Positions 1 to 9,379 of a DNA stretch of 19,874 nt are shown here, one piece after another. The notes under the pieces were generated by a model that did no database searches, was not told the DNA's origin, and saw only the letters and a list, made by a program, of their open reading frames with translations. The first letter of the stretch is position 1; every line of letters begins with the position of its first letter. Origin of the DNA: Haplosporangium gracile (lineage: Eukaryota > Mortierellomycota > Mortierellomycetes > Mortierellales > Mortierellaceae); the NCBI GenBank assembly GCA_015499985.1, contig JAAAUF010000663.1:1-19874 (forward strand). The letters run 5' to 3'. The translations under genes and the position numbers were made by a program.

Positions 1-52
1 AGTATCTCCGCCTGTCACGCGGAAGACCGGGGTTCAATTCCCCGCCAAGGAG
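1..52 (+). tRNA. tRNA-Asp (GTC), 5' part outside window
   Basis: The 3' two thirds of a tRNA are visible. The anticodon stem is tccgc (7-11) pairing with gcgga (19-23) around the 7-nt loop ctgtcac, giving anticodon GTC at 14-16. The T arm is cgggg (28-32), loop ttcaatt, ccccg (40-44). The acceptor 3' strand is 45-51, and the discriminator base G52 is the one expected for tRNA-Asp. The B-box ggttcaattcc (31-41) is canonical for Pol III. The D arm and 5' acceptor strand lie before the window start, so the full cloverleaf cannot be checked, and CCA is not encoded. The arms pair perfectly, so a functional gene is likely. Confidence 0.93.
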
Positions 53-58
53 CTTCTC

Positions 59-73
59 TTTTTGCTCTTTTTT
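59..73 (+). terminator. Pol III T-run terminator of tRNA-Asp
   Basis: A run of five T (59-63) starts seven bases after the tRNA 3' end. A second run of six T (68-73) follows as a possible backup. This is the normal spacing and form of an RNA polymerase III terminator. Confidence 0.75.
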
Positions 74-227
74 GACGCCACTGGTTAGGGGGTTCCAGGG
101 CTCAACATTGTTTTCGCAACGGACGGGGAAGAAGAAGAGAAAGGGCAAAACTGTCTGCGTCAAAGGGGGCTAGTGAAGGTAATCCAGTGCGCGCTGAATT
201 TTTTTTTTGGTTGTTGTTTCATCATCG

Positions 228-233
228 TTTATT
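228..233 (-). promoter_or_regulatory. candidate poly(A) signal AATAAA for the 420-3635 gene
   Basis: Reverse-strand AATAAA (tttatt on the plus strand) lies about 190 nt past the stop codon of the minus-strand gene ending at 420. Flanking A/T runs at 200-208 and 268-281 are compatible with a cleavage region. Fungal poly(A) signals are degenerate, so this is only a candidate. If used, the 3' UTR would end about 150 bp from the tRNA gene. Confidence 0.35.
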
Positions 234-419
234 CTTCTCTGGGGGCGTAATATATGAGAAGAGTGAACAAAAAAAAAAAAAATCTGACGAACGGACAGCC
301 TTGACAAAAGTGTGGAAGGATACATTAAAGTTAAAAAAAAACAGCAGACTCGTTAAATTCATGCCATACAGAAAAGAAGGCATACAAGAAAAAGAAGAAA
401 AAACAAAAAAGGAAATGAG

Positions 420-3400
420 TTAATGGCTATGGACAGGTGGAGCGTATTGCGCCTGAGGAATGTACATTCGGTAGGCATCCGTGGCATCAGCTGAAGCTGA
501 CGGAGGAGACGACACAGTCTGCTGTTGTTGTTGCTGCTGGTGCTGCGACTGAGTGTGAGAGTGAGATTGGAGCAGCTCAGAAGAGTCATGTCGGCGAGGA
601 CGGACGATCCGAGCAGAGGGAGATCCATAGACATCCGTCTCTGACCAAGTGGTAGTAGGAGCAGTGTTGACAGAAGGTGGTATGCTAGTGCTAGTGCCGT
701 AGATGGGGGGCCGATGGTGGGAGTATCTGCTACTGGCGCCTGGGATTGGGATTGGGACCGCGGTGGTAGTAGCTGTGAAACCAGGCATGGGTTGAGGTGA
801 GGGTGGCGAGGTGGAGAATTTGTTAGATTTGTTGTTATTAGTAGGGGTGACAAAGGGTGATGTGGATCGCGATCGGGAAGGGGGAATCATCATTTCGGGA
901 GGTGGGGTCGGTGCGAGGTGCTGATAACGGGGGCCATGAGTAATGCTGTTGCTGCTATTGTTGCCAGAATGGACACCAGCGGTCGCAGTGGGGGTAGTGT
1001 TGAAGATAGCGGGAGAGGAAACCTTGCGACGTGCAGGGACAGCAGGTGGAGGCGACAGCTGAGAAGTCAAGTCGTCAAAGGAGCCAGTCGAGTGAAGTGT
1101 CTGCTGCTGAAAGTAATAGTTGGACATGGCTGACAAGGAACCCTTTCGAGGAAGGAAGAGAGGCTGCTGACTGTAGGGATGCTGCAACTGGTAAGAGTAA
1201 GCAGTTGTGGGCGAAGGTGTCGAGGGTGGAGACGACATTATCCCAGGAGAAGAAGGATCGATGCTCAAATATTCGGCAGAGTTGACTGTTCTCAACAATG
1301 GAGATGGCGAAGCTGTTGAAAGCGAGAGCGGGATCGGCGCGGACATGGCCGAAGGATCCATGATGCGGAAGCCCTTGTCTCGGCGAGGGGGAAATGTACC
1401 ATCTGTAGTCGCAGGAGAAACAGCGCCGTTGTTGGTATTCTTGGTACTTTTGAGGCCAGAGGGAGGGAGCTGAGAAGAGTCAAATAGTGAAGTGGTGGTG
1501 GTGGTGCCTGGGGACATATCAAGAACGCTGCGAGTTGTCTGAGAGAGTGAAGGAGACATTGCTGACGAAGGAGAAGCTGCACCTCTGTCCAAAAGCGAAG
1601 ACTGCTGTTGGTGGGCAACAGCCAGGGACGAATCGGAAGTAAGGCTCAGCTTTCGATCAGGCAGGAGCGACAGGATGCGTGGGGGTGAGTACGACAGCTT
1701 AGCAGAAGTTCTCGACAAGAACTTGTTGACCATCTCTTTGATGGGCACAGCAGCAGCAGCAACGACGACGGCATCGTCCGATCCATACAGCTTGGATTCA
1801 TCTGCACGAGCATGCCAGGGTGTCAATGTCAGTCTTAGTGTCAAGAAGCGGCAATCCTTAGAGGACGAGGTTGAGGAGGACTTGTTGTCGTCAACAATGG
1901 AGGCCAAAGGAAATCCAAACTCGATTATTTCGTCAAACTCGCGGCCCTTGGAGGTAAGGTATTTTCGCACGAGTTTTCGGGATCGGGGACAATCATAATA
2001 GCGGGTGGGAGACGAGATAGTCGGCATAAGGAGGATATCGACAGAAGAGAGCAACGATCGATTGCTATCGTCAATAAGCTGGTCAAAGTCCATCATACTC
2101 GGATATGTCGAATCAAAATCCTTCCAACAACTACCCGGTCCGAAGGCCCTAGGTTCCTCCGCCTCACGATTTTCGCCCTCCTCGTTGGTAGGAGTAGACG
2201 ACGACATGGTAGCCTTCTTCCTGTCGTCAGTGCTGGCAATAATATCGCTGTCACCAACATGATCTTCGACGATTCTGTCCAAGAGACAAGACTCGGACTG
2301 ACGTCTCACTGGCAACTGATGTTTGCGCTTGTTTCTGTTGGCCCAGTCATCGGCGGTGTTGTGGCGGCTATGGTGGGCCCGCAAGAACTCGACTGACTTT
2401 TTGAAAAACTCGACATCGCCTTGAATATGACCATGTCGATCCGATGACAAGGGCGATGAAGATGATCTCGATGAGACCGACGATTGTTGTTGTTGTTGAT
2501 CAACGGTAGAAGATGTTCGCACTGGCATGTCGGGAGCTGTGGTTGCTGCAGAAGGATTCGGCTGTATTGGCTGAACAGATGAGGACGGTTGATCTTTGTC
2601 AGGCCAGAGGTGGTCGGCCGAGAGGGAACGTCGATAGAGACGTCGATGGAGGTGTGCAGCGGACAGGGACAGAGATTGGACCTGGTCAGGAGGGCTAATG
2701 GCCGACACTGGAGGAGAGGTAGCAGTAGCAGCAGCAGTGGCGACGTTTGGGCTTGAAGGATGACGAGACCGGCCTCGAACAGGGATGGAGATAGGTGAAG
2801 TCGAAGAGGAGAAAGTTGTTACATGTGCTGCAGTGAGAGCCTGCTGCAGCTGTTGTTGTTGCTGTTGTTGCTGTTGTTGCTGCATGTGCTGTTGCTGATG
2901 ATCCCTCCCTGCGGAGAAGCGGGTCATCATCGACTGAGGAAAGGTTGGGCTCCTGGGGCTGATCATCCCAGTTGTGCCGACAAGGGGACCCAACGAACCA
3001 GAGGAGGCACGAGTGGTCGATGATAAGGATGTCGAAGTGGAAGAAGGAGTTGATGACGGGGGTGAGATCATGTTTGTCATCGACGCTGTTGACGGAGAAA
3101 CAGGTGAGGGCGGCTCGAGATCGTAAACGGTGCTGCCTGCAGCTACTGCGCCTTGGCCGCCAACAATAACAAATGAGTGAATCATACCCGGGCTTCTTGG
3201 CGATCCAACAGTAGCCTCGTAGCCCATGCTGCCATTATTAGTACTGCTACTAGCACCGACGATACCGAGTGCAGTCTCGTCACTGGTGTGGCCGCGCCGT
3301 CGCCACAAGAGTTTCTTCATCACACCGGCTGCGCTGCTGATGGGAGAATGGGATAGCCGTGGAGAGGTTGGAGTTGGTGGAGGGTCGTAGGCGGATCGAG

Positions 3401-3635
3401 GCAGACTTGAGAGAGATGAGGTTAGTGAAGGCGCAGAGGTATTGATGGGACCTCCTCGACGCGTGTTGTTGTTATTAATGTTGATGTTGTGTACAATGTT
3501 GATTTTTGCTGTGCTCGGCTTGTCGTTGTTGGCGTTGGTTGTGGTGGGTTGTGAAGGACCGATGTGGGAGAGGTAGGTTGGTGAGAGGGGGTTGTCTAAT
3601 GTCGATGATGACGAGTTGGATCGGAAGCGTTGCAT
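420..3635 (-). CDS. Large Ser/Pro/Gln-rich protein of unknown function, 1071 aa
   Basis: A single uninterrupted frame runs from ATG (3635) to TAA (420). I do not recognise the family. Most of the protein is low complexity: Ser/Thr/Pro-rich with many SP and TP sites, a poly-Gln stretch near residues 246-270 written in mixed CAG and CAA codons, and a second Gln run near 1038. No signal peptide or membrane segment is visible. An ordered-looking core sits at roughly residues 420-670. It includes VEFFKKSVEFLRAH just before W431, SCWKDFDSTYPSMMDFD around W504, KLVRKYLTSKGREFDEIIEFGFP near 560, and LTLRLTLTPWHARADE around W607, followed by a Leu-rich segment. Short blocks like the last two seem familiar from other fungal hypothetical proteins, but that is memory only. 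Length, disorder and SP density suggest a regulatory or scaffold protein. No introns are needed, which is unusual beside the spliced neighbours. Confidence 0.85.
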   Translation of the reverse strand: MQRFRSNSSSSTLDNPLSPTYLSHIGPSQPTTTNANNDKPSTAKINIVHNININNNNTRRGGPINTSAPSLTSSLSSLPRSAYDPPPTPTSPRLSHSPISSAAGVMKKLLWRRRGHTSDETALGIVGASSSTNNGSMGYEATVGSPRSPGMIHSFVIVGGQGAVAAGSTVYDLEPPSPVSPSTASMTNMISPPSSTPSSTSTSLSSTTRASSGSLGPLVGTTGMISPRSPTFPQSMMTRFSAGRDHQQQHMQQQQQQQQQQQLQQALTAAHVTTFSSSTSPISIPVRGRSRHPSSPNVATAAATATSPPVSAISPPDQVQSLSLSAAHLHRRLYRRSLSADHLWPDKDQPSSSVQPIQPNPSAATTAPDMPVRTSSTVDQQQQQSSVSSRSSSSPLSSDRHGHIQGDVEFFKKSVEFLRAHHSRHNTADDWANRNKRKHQLPVRRQSESCLLDRIVEDHVGDSDIIASTDDRKKATMSSSTPTNEEGENREAEEPRAFGPGSCWKDFDSTYPSMMDFDQLIDDSNRSLLSSVDILLMPTISSPTRYYDCPRSRKLVRKYLTSKGREFDEIIEFGFPLASIVDDNKSSSTSSSKDCRFLTLRLTLTPWHARADESKLYGSDDAVVVAAAAVPIKEMVNKFLSRTSAKLSYSPPRILSLLPDRKLSLTSDSSLAVAHQQQSSLLDRGAASPSSAMSPSLSQTTRSVLDMSPGTTTTTSLFDSSQLPPSGLKSTKNTNNGAVSPATTDGTFPPRRDKGFRIMDPSAMSAPIPLSLSTASPSPLLRTVNSAEYLSIDPSSPGIMSSPPSTPSPTTAYSYQLQHPYSQQPLFLPRKGSLSAMSNYYFQQQTLHSTGSFDDLTSQLSPPPAVPARRKVSSPAIFNTTPTATAGVHSGNNSSNSITHGPRYQHLAPTPPPEMMIPPSRSRSTSPFVTPTNNNKSNKFSTSPPSPQPMPGFTATTTAVPIPIPGASSRYSHHRPPIYGTSTSIPPSVNTAPTTTWSETDVYGSPSARIVRPRRHDSSELLQSHSHTQSQHQQQQQQQTVSSPPSASADATDAYRMYIPQAQYAPPVHSH

Positions 3636-4430
3636 TATCGAATATAACGAATTAGGTGCTATTAGGAATAAGGATTATAAGAAGAGTAAAGGGAGGATTG
3701 CTATAATTGATGAGGGCAGAGAGAAAAAAAGAAAGGAAAAGCGCATAGGTTAGAGTGAGGGATGCATACAAGGGTGAGAGGCTAGCTCTGACCGTCAGCA
3801 ACAGAGGACGATGATCGTTGCCTTGGCATGTTGGCGTGAGTGCACCATTTCTCGTACCTGGGGTGGATAGGAGAAATGTACAATGTTATGTAGGGTATAT
3901 GGATGATATACACACACGCAAGGGGGTCGTGTGGGCGTGGGTGTGCGACGGGAGAGGGCGGGAAGGAAGGAGAGAGAGAGAGAGAAAGGGAGAAAGGAAG
4001 GGTAATGAGGAAAGAAAGAAAAAAAAGAGAGATTCCTAAGAAAATGGACTCCGACCTTCATATATGAGGAAAGTACAAAACTGCAAAGAATGAACCATGC
4101 GCAGATTTGCAATGGTGTCAAAATATTTATGTCTGTGTGAGTATGTATGTACACTGTCGCCTCAGGCGAGAGAAGGAGAGAGAGAGTAAAAAAAGAGAGC
4201 AAAACTCCTTCTAAAGGTATGTATTTACAAGGTTTTGGCCACGAAAAAAAATAGAAAAGACATTGCAGCATGCATCCAATGGTTCGAGCTAGGCAAGGGC
4301 GTTACGAGCAACTGATATTTTACAGAAAATGAAAGAGAAAGGAAGAACAAAGATAACAGAAGAAATGAGTGGAGAATAAGACAAATACGAAGTCAGGAAG
4401 GAAAATAAAAGGCGTTGGTAGAGTGAAGAT

Positions 4431-4557
4431 GTGGACTTGAAGAAAGGAATAAAAGAAAGAAGGGAGGGGTGGAAAGGGACGGGGAGGGGGGAAGGATACG
4501 AGAGAGGAAGGGGAAGGATGAAAGAGAAGGGAGAAGAGGGATTAAGAAGAAGGGGCC
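4431..4557 (+). repeat. Polypurine-rich tract (about 125 bp)
   Basis: The plus strand is almost entirely A and G with only scattered interruptions (for example ggaggggtggaaagggacgg). The complementary strand is CT-rich, as is common near fungal transcription start regions, which would suit a minus-strand promoter. It is not a perfect mirror repeat. Confidence 0.6.
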
Positions 4558-4560
4558 AAG

Positions 4561-4577
4561 CATACATACATACATAC
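4561..4577 (+). repeat. CATA tetranucleotide microsatellite
   Basis: About four copies of CATA in tandem (catacatacatacatac), directly after the polypurine tract. It is a simple repeat with no sign of function. Confidence 0.8.
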
Positions 4578-6131
4578 AAACAACAAGCATGGCTCAAAAA
4601 GGCATGCAATCAAAAAGAAAGAAAAAAAAAGTAAGAAGAAAGGATGTGTTAGTGGGATGGCATGGGGTCAAAGAATAATAAAGAATGAGAGCCATTATTA
4701 TTGTTGTCGTTATTATCATCATCATCGGCCTTACCATCAACAAGAAGAGACTATTAGGTCATTGAACCTGTAGCAATACCAGTAACAGGAGGATGTTAGA
4801 GAAGAAGAAGAGCTTTCAAGCAAAAAAAAAAAAAAAAAGAACTGAGCTGAACAACCGGCGTATATCTGTACTGCTGTTGTTGTCCGTGTAAGTGGGACTT
4901 GGATACTGTATTCAAACGAGACGTGTGAATGGTCGCATGGCCACAGTTCTACTAACAAAAAGTAATCTGTCTCTGTCCCCCGATCTCGCTCTTCTCTTCT
5001 CCCTTCTATCCTCCTCTCCCTCTTCCTCCTCCTACGTCTTCATGCGACCTCATCATCGCTTTTCTTCCTCTTTGACTTTCTTTCTCTGCCTCTTTATCTC
5101 TGAGGGAATGAAGGGGGGCCCAGAAACATACATGAGCAACAACAGGAAAGGGAGAGAGAGAGGACGTAACCCCATACCATGGCACGTTGACATCCCATGA
5201 GGCAAGATGAGGAGAAAGAGCGGAATTGATCCATCTTCGAGGATAATCAAACGCAAAATAAAAAAAAATGAGGAGAGGGAGAAAAACATACAAAGAGAGT
5301 AAGGAGAGCCAATACAAGAGATGGGGGACTATGTGGATGGGGTCATAGTATGGGCCATGCACATACATACAACAAAGCATAACAACAACGCACTGAGCGT
5401 TGAACGGGCACAAGGGGAACAAAAATGAAAGGAGAGGAAAACATAGTCAACTAGTCAATAAAAACGGAAGTGTGGTTTTTTTATTTTGTTATTTGTCCCT
5501 TTCCCACTCAACCTCCCTTTTCCCAACTAACGTTTTGTTTTTGTTTTTGCTAGCTCATTTCTTTCCCTTTTGCTCGTTCGGTACCTAGGAAACCTCCTTG
5601 TCCTGTCAATTCCTGTCCGTGTATCCCATCTGTGTGTCCATCTATGACATGTCCCGAGGGCATGCTTGAATTTGGTCAAAGCATTCATCAAGACAGAACT
5701 TGTTGCTGTGCGGATGCTTGTGCTGTCAGCCCACGGTCGAGCCAGTGTGGATCCAGGAAAGGAAAAGAAATCCCTTTCCCATCAATACAAAAGAAGTATT
5801 GGATTGTTAACGGATATCATTGTGTTTTTGTTTCTTCATGTATGGACATCAGTCCATGTTCAATGGTTAATGACAAAAAAATTGACAAATGCTTAATGAT
5901 TGGCAGGCCTAAGCTAAGAAAAACTAACGAGCCAAAGAACTGTCAAACAAGTAAGCAACAAATGCCATTCACCCCTCGCTCATATTTTTCCCTCGCGGTC
6001 CCATCTCCCTCTTATTTTCAGGACCTTCCTAGTCTTCTTTCTCTATGAAAAGAAAATTACCAAATGACCTCGTGAGGCTTCATGGTCCCTGATCTATCGA
6101 TGTCATTTTCTTACTTTTTCGTTCCCTTTTT

Positions 6132-6188
6132 GCGCTTTTTCGCTCTGACAATCTCATGGAGTGAAAGTAAGAGTGAAAGAAAAAGCGC
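6132..6188. repeat. Inverted repeat with 10-bp perfect arms
   Basis: gcgctttttc (6132-6141) is exactly complementary to gaaaaagcgc (6179-6188) across a 37-nt spacer. Pairing can extend imperfectly inward (gctc with gagtg) with a bulge. No target-site duplication or transposon ends are evident, so a mobile element is not supported. It may be chance or a small hairpin in a transcript. Confidence 0.5.
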
Positions 6189-7799
6189 GAATATGTCACT
6201 GTCTTATCCCTTCATTCTGCTCGCAATAGTTCCTAGTTTGCTATGAGTTTCTCCCTTCTCCTTGTTAGTGTTCTCTGCTCGGTTTTGTTGTTTCTGATTA
6301 TGCGCCGCCACAAAAAAAAGACCAAGAAAAAAAAAACTGGAGTTGCCGCCATTTTTGGTTGATGTTTTTTTGTACATTCACAAGAGTACAAAGGGTGTTC
6401 GATGAACTATGACCATGGCTCATGCTAATTTTTCGACCCATGAGGCATCACTCTGCAAAGGGGGACTTTTCTGGTTTTTCATACTTCATCCTTTATGCTC
6501 AAACTCTACAATCCCGCTCATCCGCTTTGCAGCAAATGCAATGCATCCGAGCGGAAGAAACAAAACACAACTCTCCTCTTCTATGCACAAAACGTCTTAA
6601 AAAACAAGAGCATTTTCAAAGAGGACAAAAATCATATTACATTTGCCGAATGGGCGTATTCTTTGTGTTTTTTTTCGTAACTCCTACTTCCTATTTAATC
6701 CCTTTTCCTTCTGTCGCACATGGATCCACCTCTTGAAGAGTGTTTTGCCCCGTGTTTTGGAGCTTAGGGGTCAAAATCATCTTCATCAACAACAACGATA
6801 ACAACAACAACAACACATGCAAATAAACAAACAAACACAACTAAGAAGCAAGAATGTGCGCTGTTTGTTCAGTGTTTGGATCGGACATATTTCCTTGGCC
6901 ATTAAGTTCTTTTTCTTTCCTTTTTTTCCCTTCTTTCTTTTTCACACAGTTCAGTATCCTAGCCACGTCCATGTCAAGCTAGATACCCATCTTTTCTCTT
7001 TCTTATTTTTCCTTCTCTCCTCTTCTTCCGAATACATTTCGTGCGCAGTGTGTGCGTTTTTTTTTTGTAACGAACACTAAGTAATACGATAGCATCTTTT
7101 GTGTGTGCGTATGTGTGCAGATTTTACTCCTGCATAACGGTCTAAGAGCAGCAAACAACAACAACGGGGGGGGGGAGAGGGAAAGGACACTGTTTTTTGA
7201 TTGCACGTTTGATTTGCTGGGTTATACACGCATACCGTCGCCCTACTGTTGGATGTTTTTTTTTCGGGTTTCTTGAGATTGACATTTTGTACATTGCATG
7301 CTGCTTGAATCTGTCATCGTGCTTCTGAAGTCAAGGGGAAGGGGGTGTGTTGATGTATATATGTAGTCAAAGATTGACAAACAGCAAACACTTACAAGCT
7401 ATTGACCAGAATCTATTGCGTCGAAGAATAAAGAGAAAAAAAGAGGAAGAGGAAGTGGACGATGCAAGAAGAAAGAGGGAAGGCAGAAAAGAAAAAAAAA
7501 AGGCAGACAGGAGACAAAAGATGTGAAGAACTGGGGCGTTTTTGCCGCGCCCTTTCCTCTCTCTCCCCTTCTTATCACATATCACATATCGTACATATCC
7601 ATTGCGCCTGGACTCATTCATCTCTTCTCTCTTTTTCCCCTACAGCTTCTTCTTGTTCTATCTTTCGCGTTTTTGCTCAGTTTCAGAATGCAATACGTCT
7701 TAGTCCTGATCAAGGAATTTTACGCGTTTCCCCCTTCGTTCTTGATCAATGACCAGTGCCCAACGTAAATAGATGTGCCTGAATTTTTTTGCGAAATGA

Positions 7800-7807
7800 T
7801 GACGTCA
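7800..7807 (+). promoter_or_regulatory. CRE-like palindrome TGACGTCA upstream of NDUFA2
   Basis: A perfect 8-bp ATF/CREB-type bZIP site lies 117 bp before the NDUFA2 start codon. It sits between a CT-rich stretch (7545-7640) and the ATG, where a proximal promoter is expected. A second palindrome, cgagatctcg (7861-7870), lies closer to the ATG. Regulatory use is inferred from position only. Confidence 0.4.
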
Positions 7808-7916
7808 CTACCTTCTACTTTCGGAGATCTTTCCCTTCCTGCCTCTGTACTTCACATCTCCGAGATCTCGTCCCTCATCACCACTCACATCCCCACTCTG
7901 CTCTATATTACCGACC

Positions 7917-8944
7917 ATGTCCGCCTTCACAAAGAGCCTCAAGGAGCTTCGCGTTCACTTCTGCCAAACTTCGCCTGCCAGCAACGGCATTAGGTAAAGC
8001 CCAGGAGCCAGCAGCATCGATAGACAACATCAACATTAGGACCGGGGAAAGCTGGAAAAATGAAAAGAATCGGATCAGACGAGTGATCAGTTCGAAGCGC
8101 CGCATGCACACACAAGCAGGAGATGCTTCTTTCTTTCCTCTCCTTATTCCTGAAGGAGAGGTGTCGTAGCAAGACTTAGGACTTTTGTTCGCCGCACCAG
8201 CAGGAAACGGATGAACGCTCGTCCGGAAAGGAGTGTTGTGGCAAAGCAGGAGACCAAGATACACCGCCCCAGTTCGTTCGTTTGACGTATTCGAGCAGGG
8301 GACTCTCACCATCGACGAACAGACGTTTTCACAAGGCAGGAAATGACTCAAAACATTCAGGAAGGTGTTGGACAGTTCATGATTGGAGTTGTAAATCGAC
8401 ATTTCACAGGACTAGGGGCCATTCAGGTCTACCTTACAGGGGAATGTCTTTTGCATCATGTACTAACGCCATACCTCTAATCCAAATTGGTATTACTTTC
8501 TAGGCAATTCGTTGCTTCTAACTACACTGCTGTCAAGGCCGCCAACCCCAATCTCCCCATCCTTATTCGTGAGGCCAAGGGCACCGAGGCTAAGATCTTT
8601 GCTCGTTTCGGTATGTTGCCTTACCATTCATGAGCTATTGCGATGGATGACAGTTCGAGAAAGAGGAGGGAAAACAAGCAATGACGATATGTAATATCAG
8701 GAGAAGACGAGTTAATGCGGGAAACGGGTGTCTCATGGTGCATTTTTTTTTTTTTTTTTTTTTTTGGCGACGACTGCAACAGATTGAACATGACAAGGAA
8801 AGCTAATGCCAATTCTACTTATATTGTTTGTTTGCTTTTTGCATGTTTCGTGGAACAATAGAGCACGGGCAGGAGAAGAAGATCGTTTTGGACGGACTCA
8901 GCGCAAAGGAGATCGAGCAGAAGCTTGCCACTCTCGTCAAGTAA
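7917..8944 (+). CDS. NDUFA2: NADH dehydrogenase (complex I) subunit NDUFA2/B8-type, 88 aa, 3 exons
   Basis: Exons are 7917-7993, 8504-8610 and 8862-8944 (TAA at 8942). All junctions are GT-AG and in phase, giving 88 residues against about 99 in human. The product is the small accessory subunit of mitochondrial complex I (NDUFA2/B8 family), which has a thioredoxin-like fold and sits on the matrix arm. Diagnostic matches are SLKELRVHFCQTSPAS near the N-terminus (about 7-21), ANPNLPILIREA at 39-50, ARFEHGQEK at 59-67, and a C-terminal helix LSAKEIEQKLATLVK. No cleavable presequence is visible, as is usual for this family. Only one cysteine is present (C16). The position of the second family cysteine, after ILIRE, is alanine (A50), so the disulfide proposed for mammalian B8 cannot form. 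Intron 1 is long (510 nt) with branch site tactaac at 8461-8467; intron 2 is 251 nt with a T23 tract. The start is the only ATG giving the conserved N-terminus. Confidence 0.95.
8743..8765 (+). repeat. T23 homopolymer in NDUFA2 intron 2
   Basis: Twenty-three consecutive T lie about 100 nt before the acceptor at 8860-8861. It is a slippage-prone tract, so its length in the assembly may be inexact. The coding frame is not affected. Confidence 0.85.
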
Positions 8945-9145
8945 AAACAAAAACTCATGTTTTTTTTGACGAACAGGATACAGCAGCAGTTCGAGGGATA
9001 CAACAAACAGACGACGATGACAACAACACCAGCAAATCACAACAATAGAATATCTCAATGCTAAGGATTGACATTCTTTTGCAGGACAAGGAACAACAAA
9101 AAACAACCCTATTATTCATCATGTTTTGTTCACGACTGCAGAGAG

Positions 9146-9151
9146 AATAAA
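9146..9151 (+). promoter_or_regulatory. candidate poly(A) signal AATAAA of NDUFA2
   Basis: A canonical hexamer about 200 nt downstream of the NDUFA2 stop codon on the coding strand. Cleavage downstream would give a roughly 220-nt 3' UTR. Confidence 0.4.
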
Positions 9152-9333
9152 CCCCCCTAGCAACATACCAAAAAAAAACTTTTTGACTCTACCAGGATCT
9201 TGAATGAATGATAATTGAGCGCGTTTTTTGTGATTCAAGGAGAGAACATTGTGTGAGAGAGACAAAGGGAATGGCGATGTGATAGGATGGGTTGGCCGAG
9301 TACAGAAGAGTTGAACTAAGTCTAAAGGGAACC

Positions 9334-9379
9334 AGAGAGAGAGAGAGAGGGAGAGAGAGAAAGAGAGAGAAAGAGAGAA
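9334..9379 (+). repeat. GA-rich microsatellite
   Basis: An imperfect (AG)n tract, interrupted by ggg and aaa, in the NDUFA2-IleRS intergenic region. It is a simple repeat without visible function. Confidence 0.75.

Larger units (their letters stand above)
3636..7799. other. Gene-free interval between divergent genes, low-complexity tracts
   Basis: I find no protein-coding gene I can support here. Open frames of 60-158 codons exist on both strands, but they are composed of Ser/Phe/Leu or Lys/Arg/Glu runs that follow from purine/pyrimidine-biased DNA, and none shows a recognisable motif. The interval holds GA-rich plus-strand DNA (about 3957-4031 and 4431-4557), a CATA repeat (4561-4577), A/T runs (for example A17 near 4822), CT-rich stretches (about 4970-5100 and 7545-7640) and a hairpin (6132-6188). 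It separates two divergently transcribed genes, so it should contain both promoters and could contain long 5' UTRs, UTR introns or noncoding RNA. None of these can be shown from sequence alone. Confidence 0.5.

Noticed and set aside
420..3635. Several plus-strand and minus-strand open frames of 60-164 codons overlapping the large minus-strand gene
   Set aside because: They are shadows of a 1071-codon frame in repeat-rich DNA, with no motifs or promoters of their own.
4892..5200. Ser/Leu-rich frame in CT-rich DNA, and similar frames at 4289-4609, 5006-5422, 6817-7080 and 9119-9427
   Set aside because: Runs of Ser, Phe and Leu follow directly from pyrimidine-rich DNA and do not indicate coding.
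5632..6048. A 138-codon plus-strand frame with clustered cysteines (CCCADAC)
   Set aside because: The composition drifts, no signal peptide or family motif is seen, the frame overlaps another equally plausible one (5666-5896), and nothing supports a promoter or splice structure.
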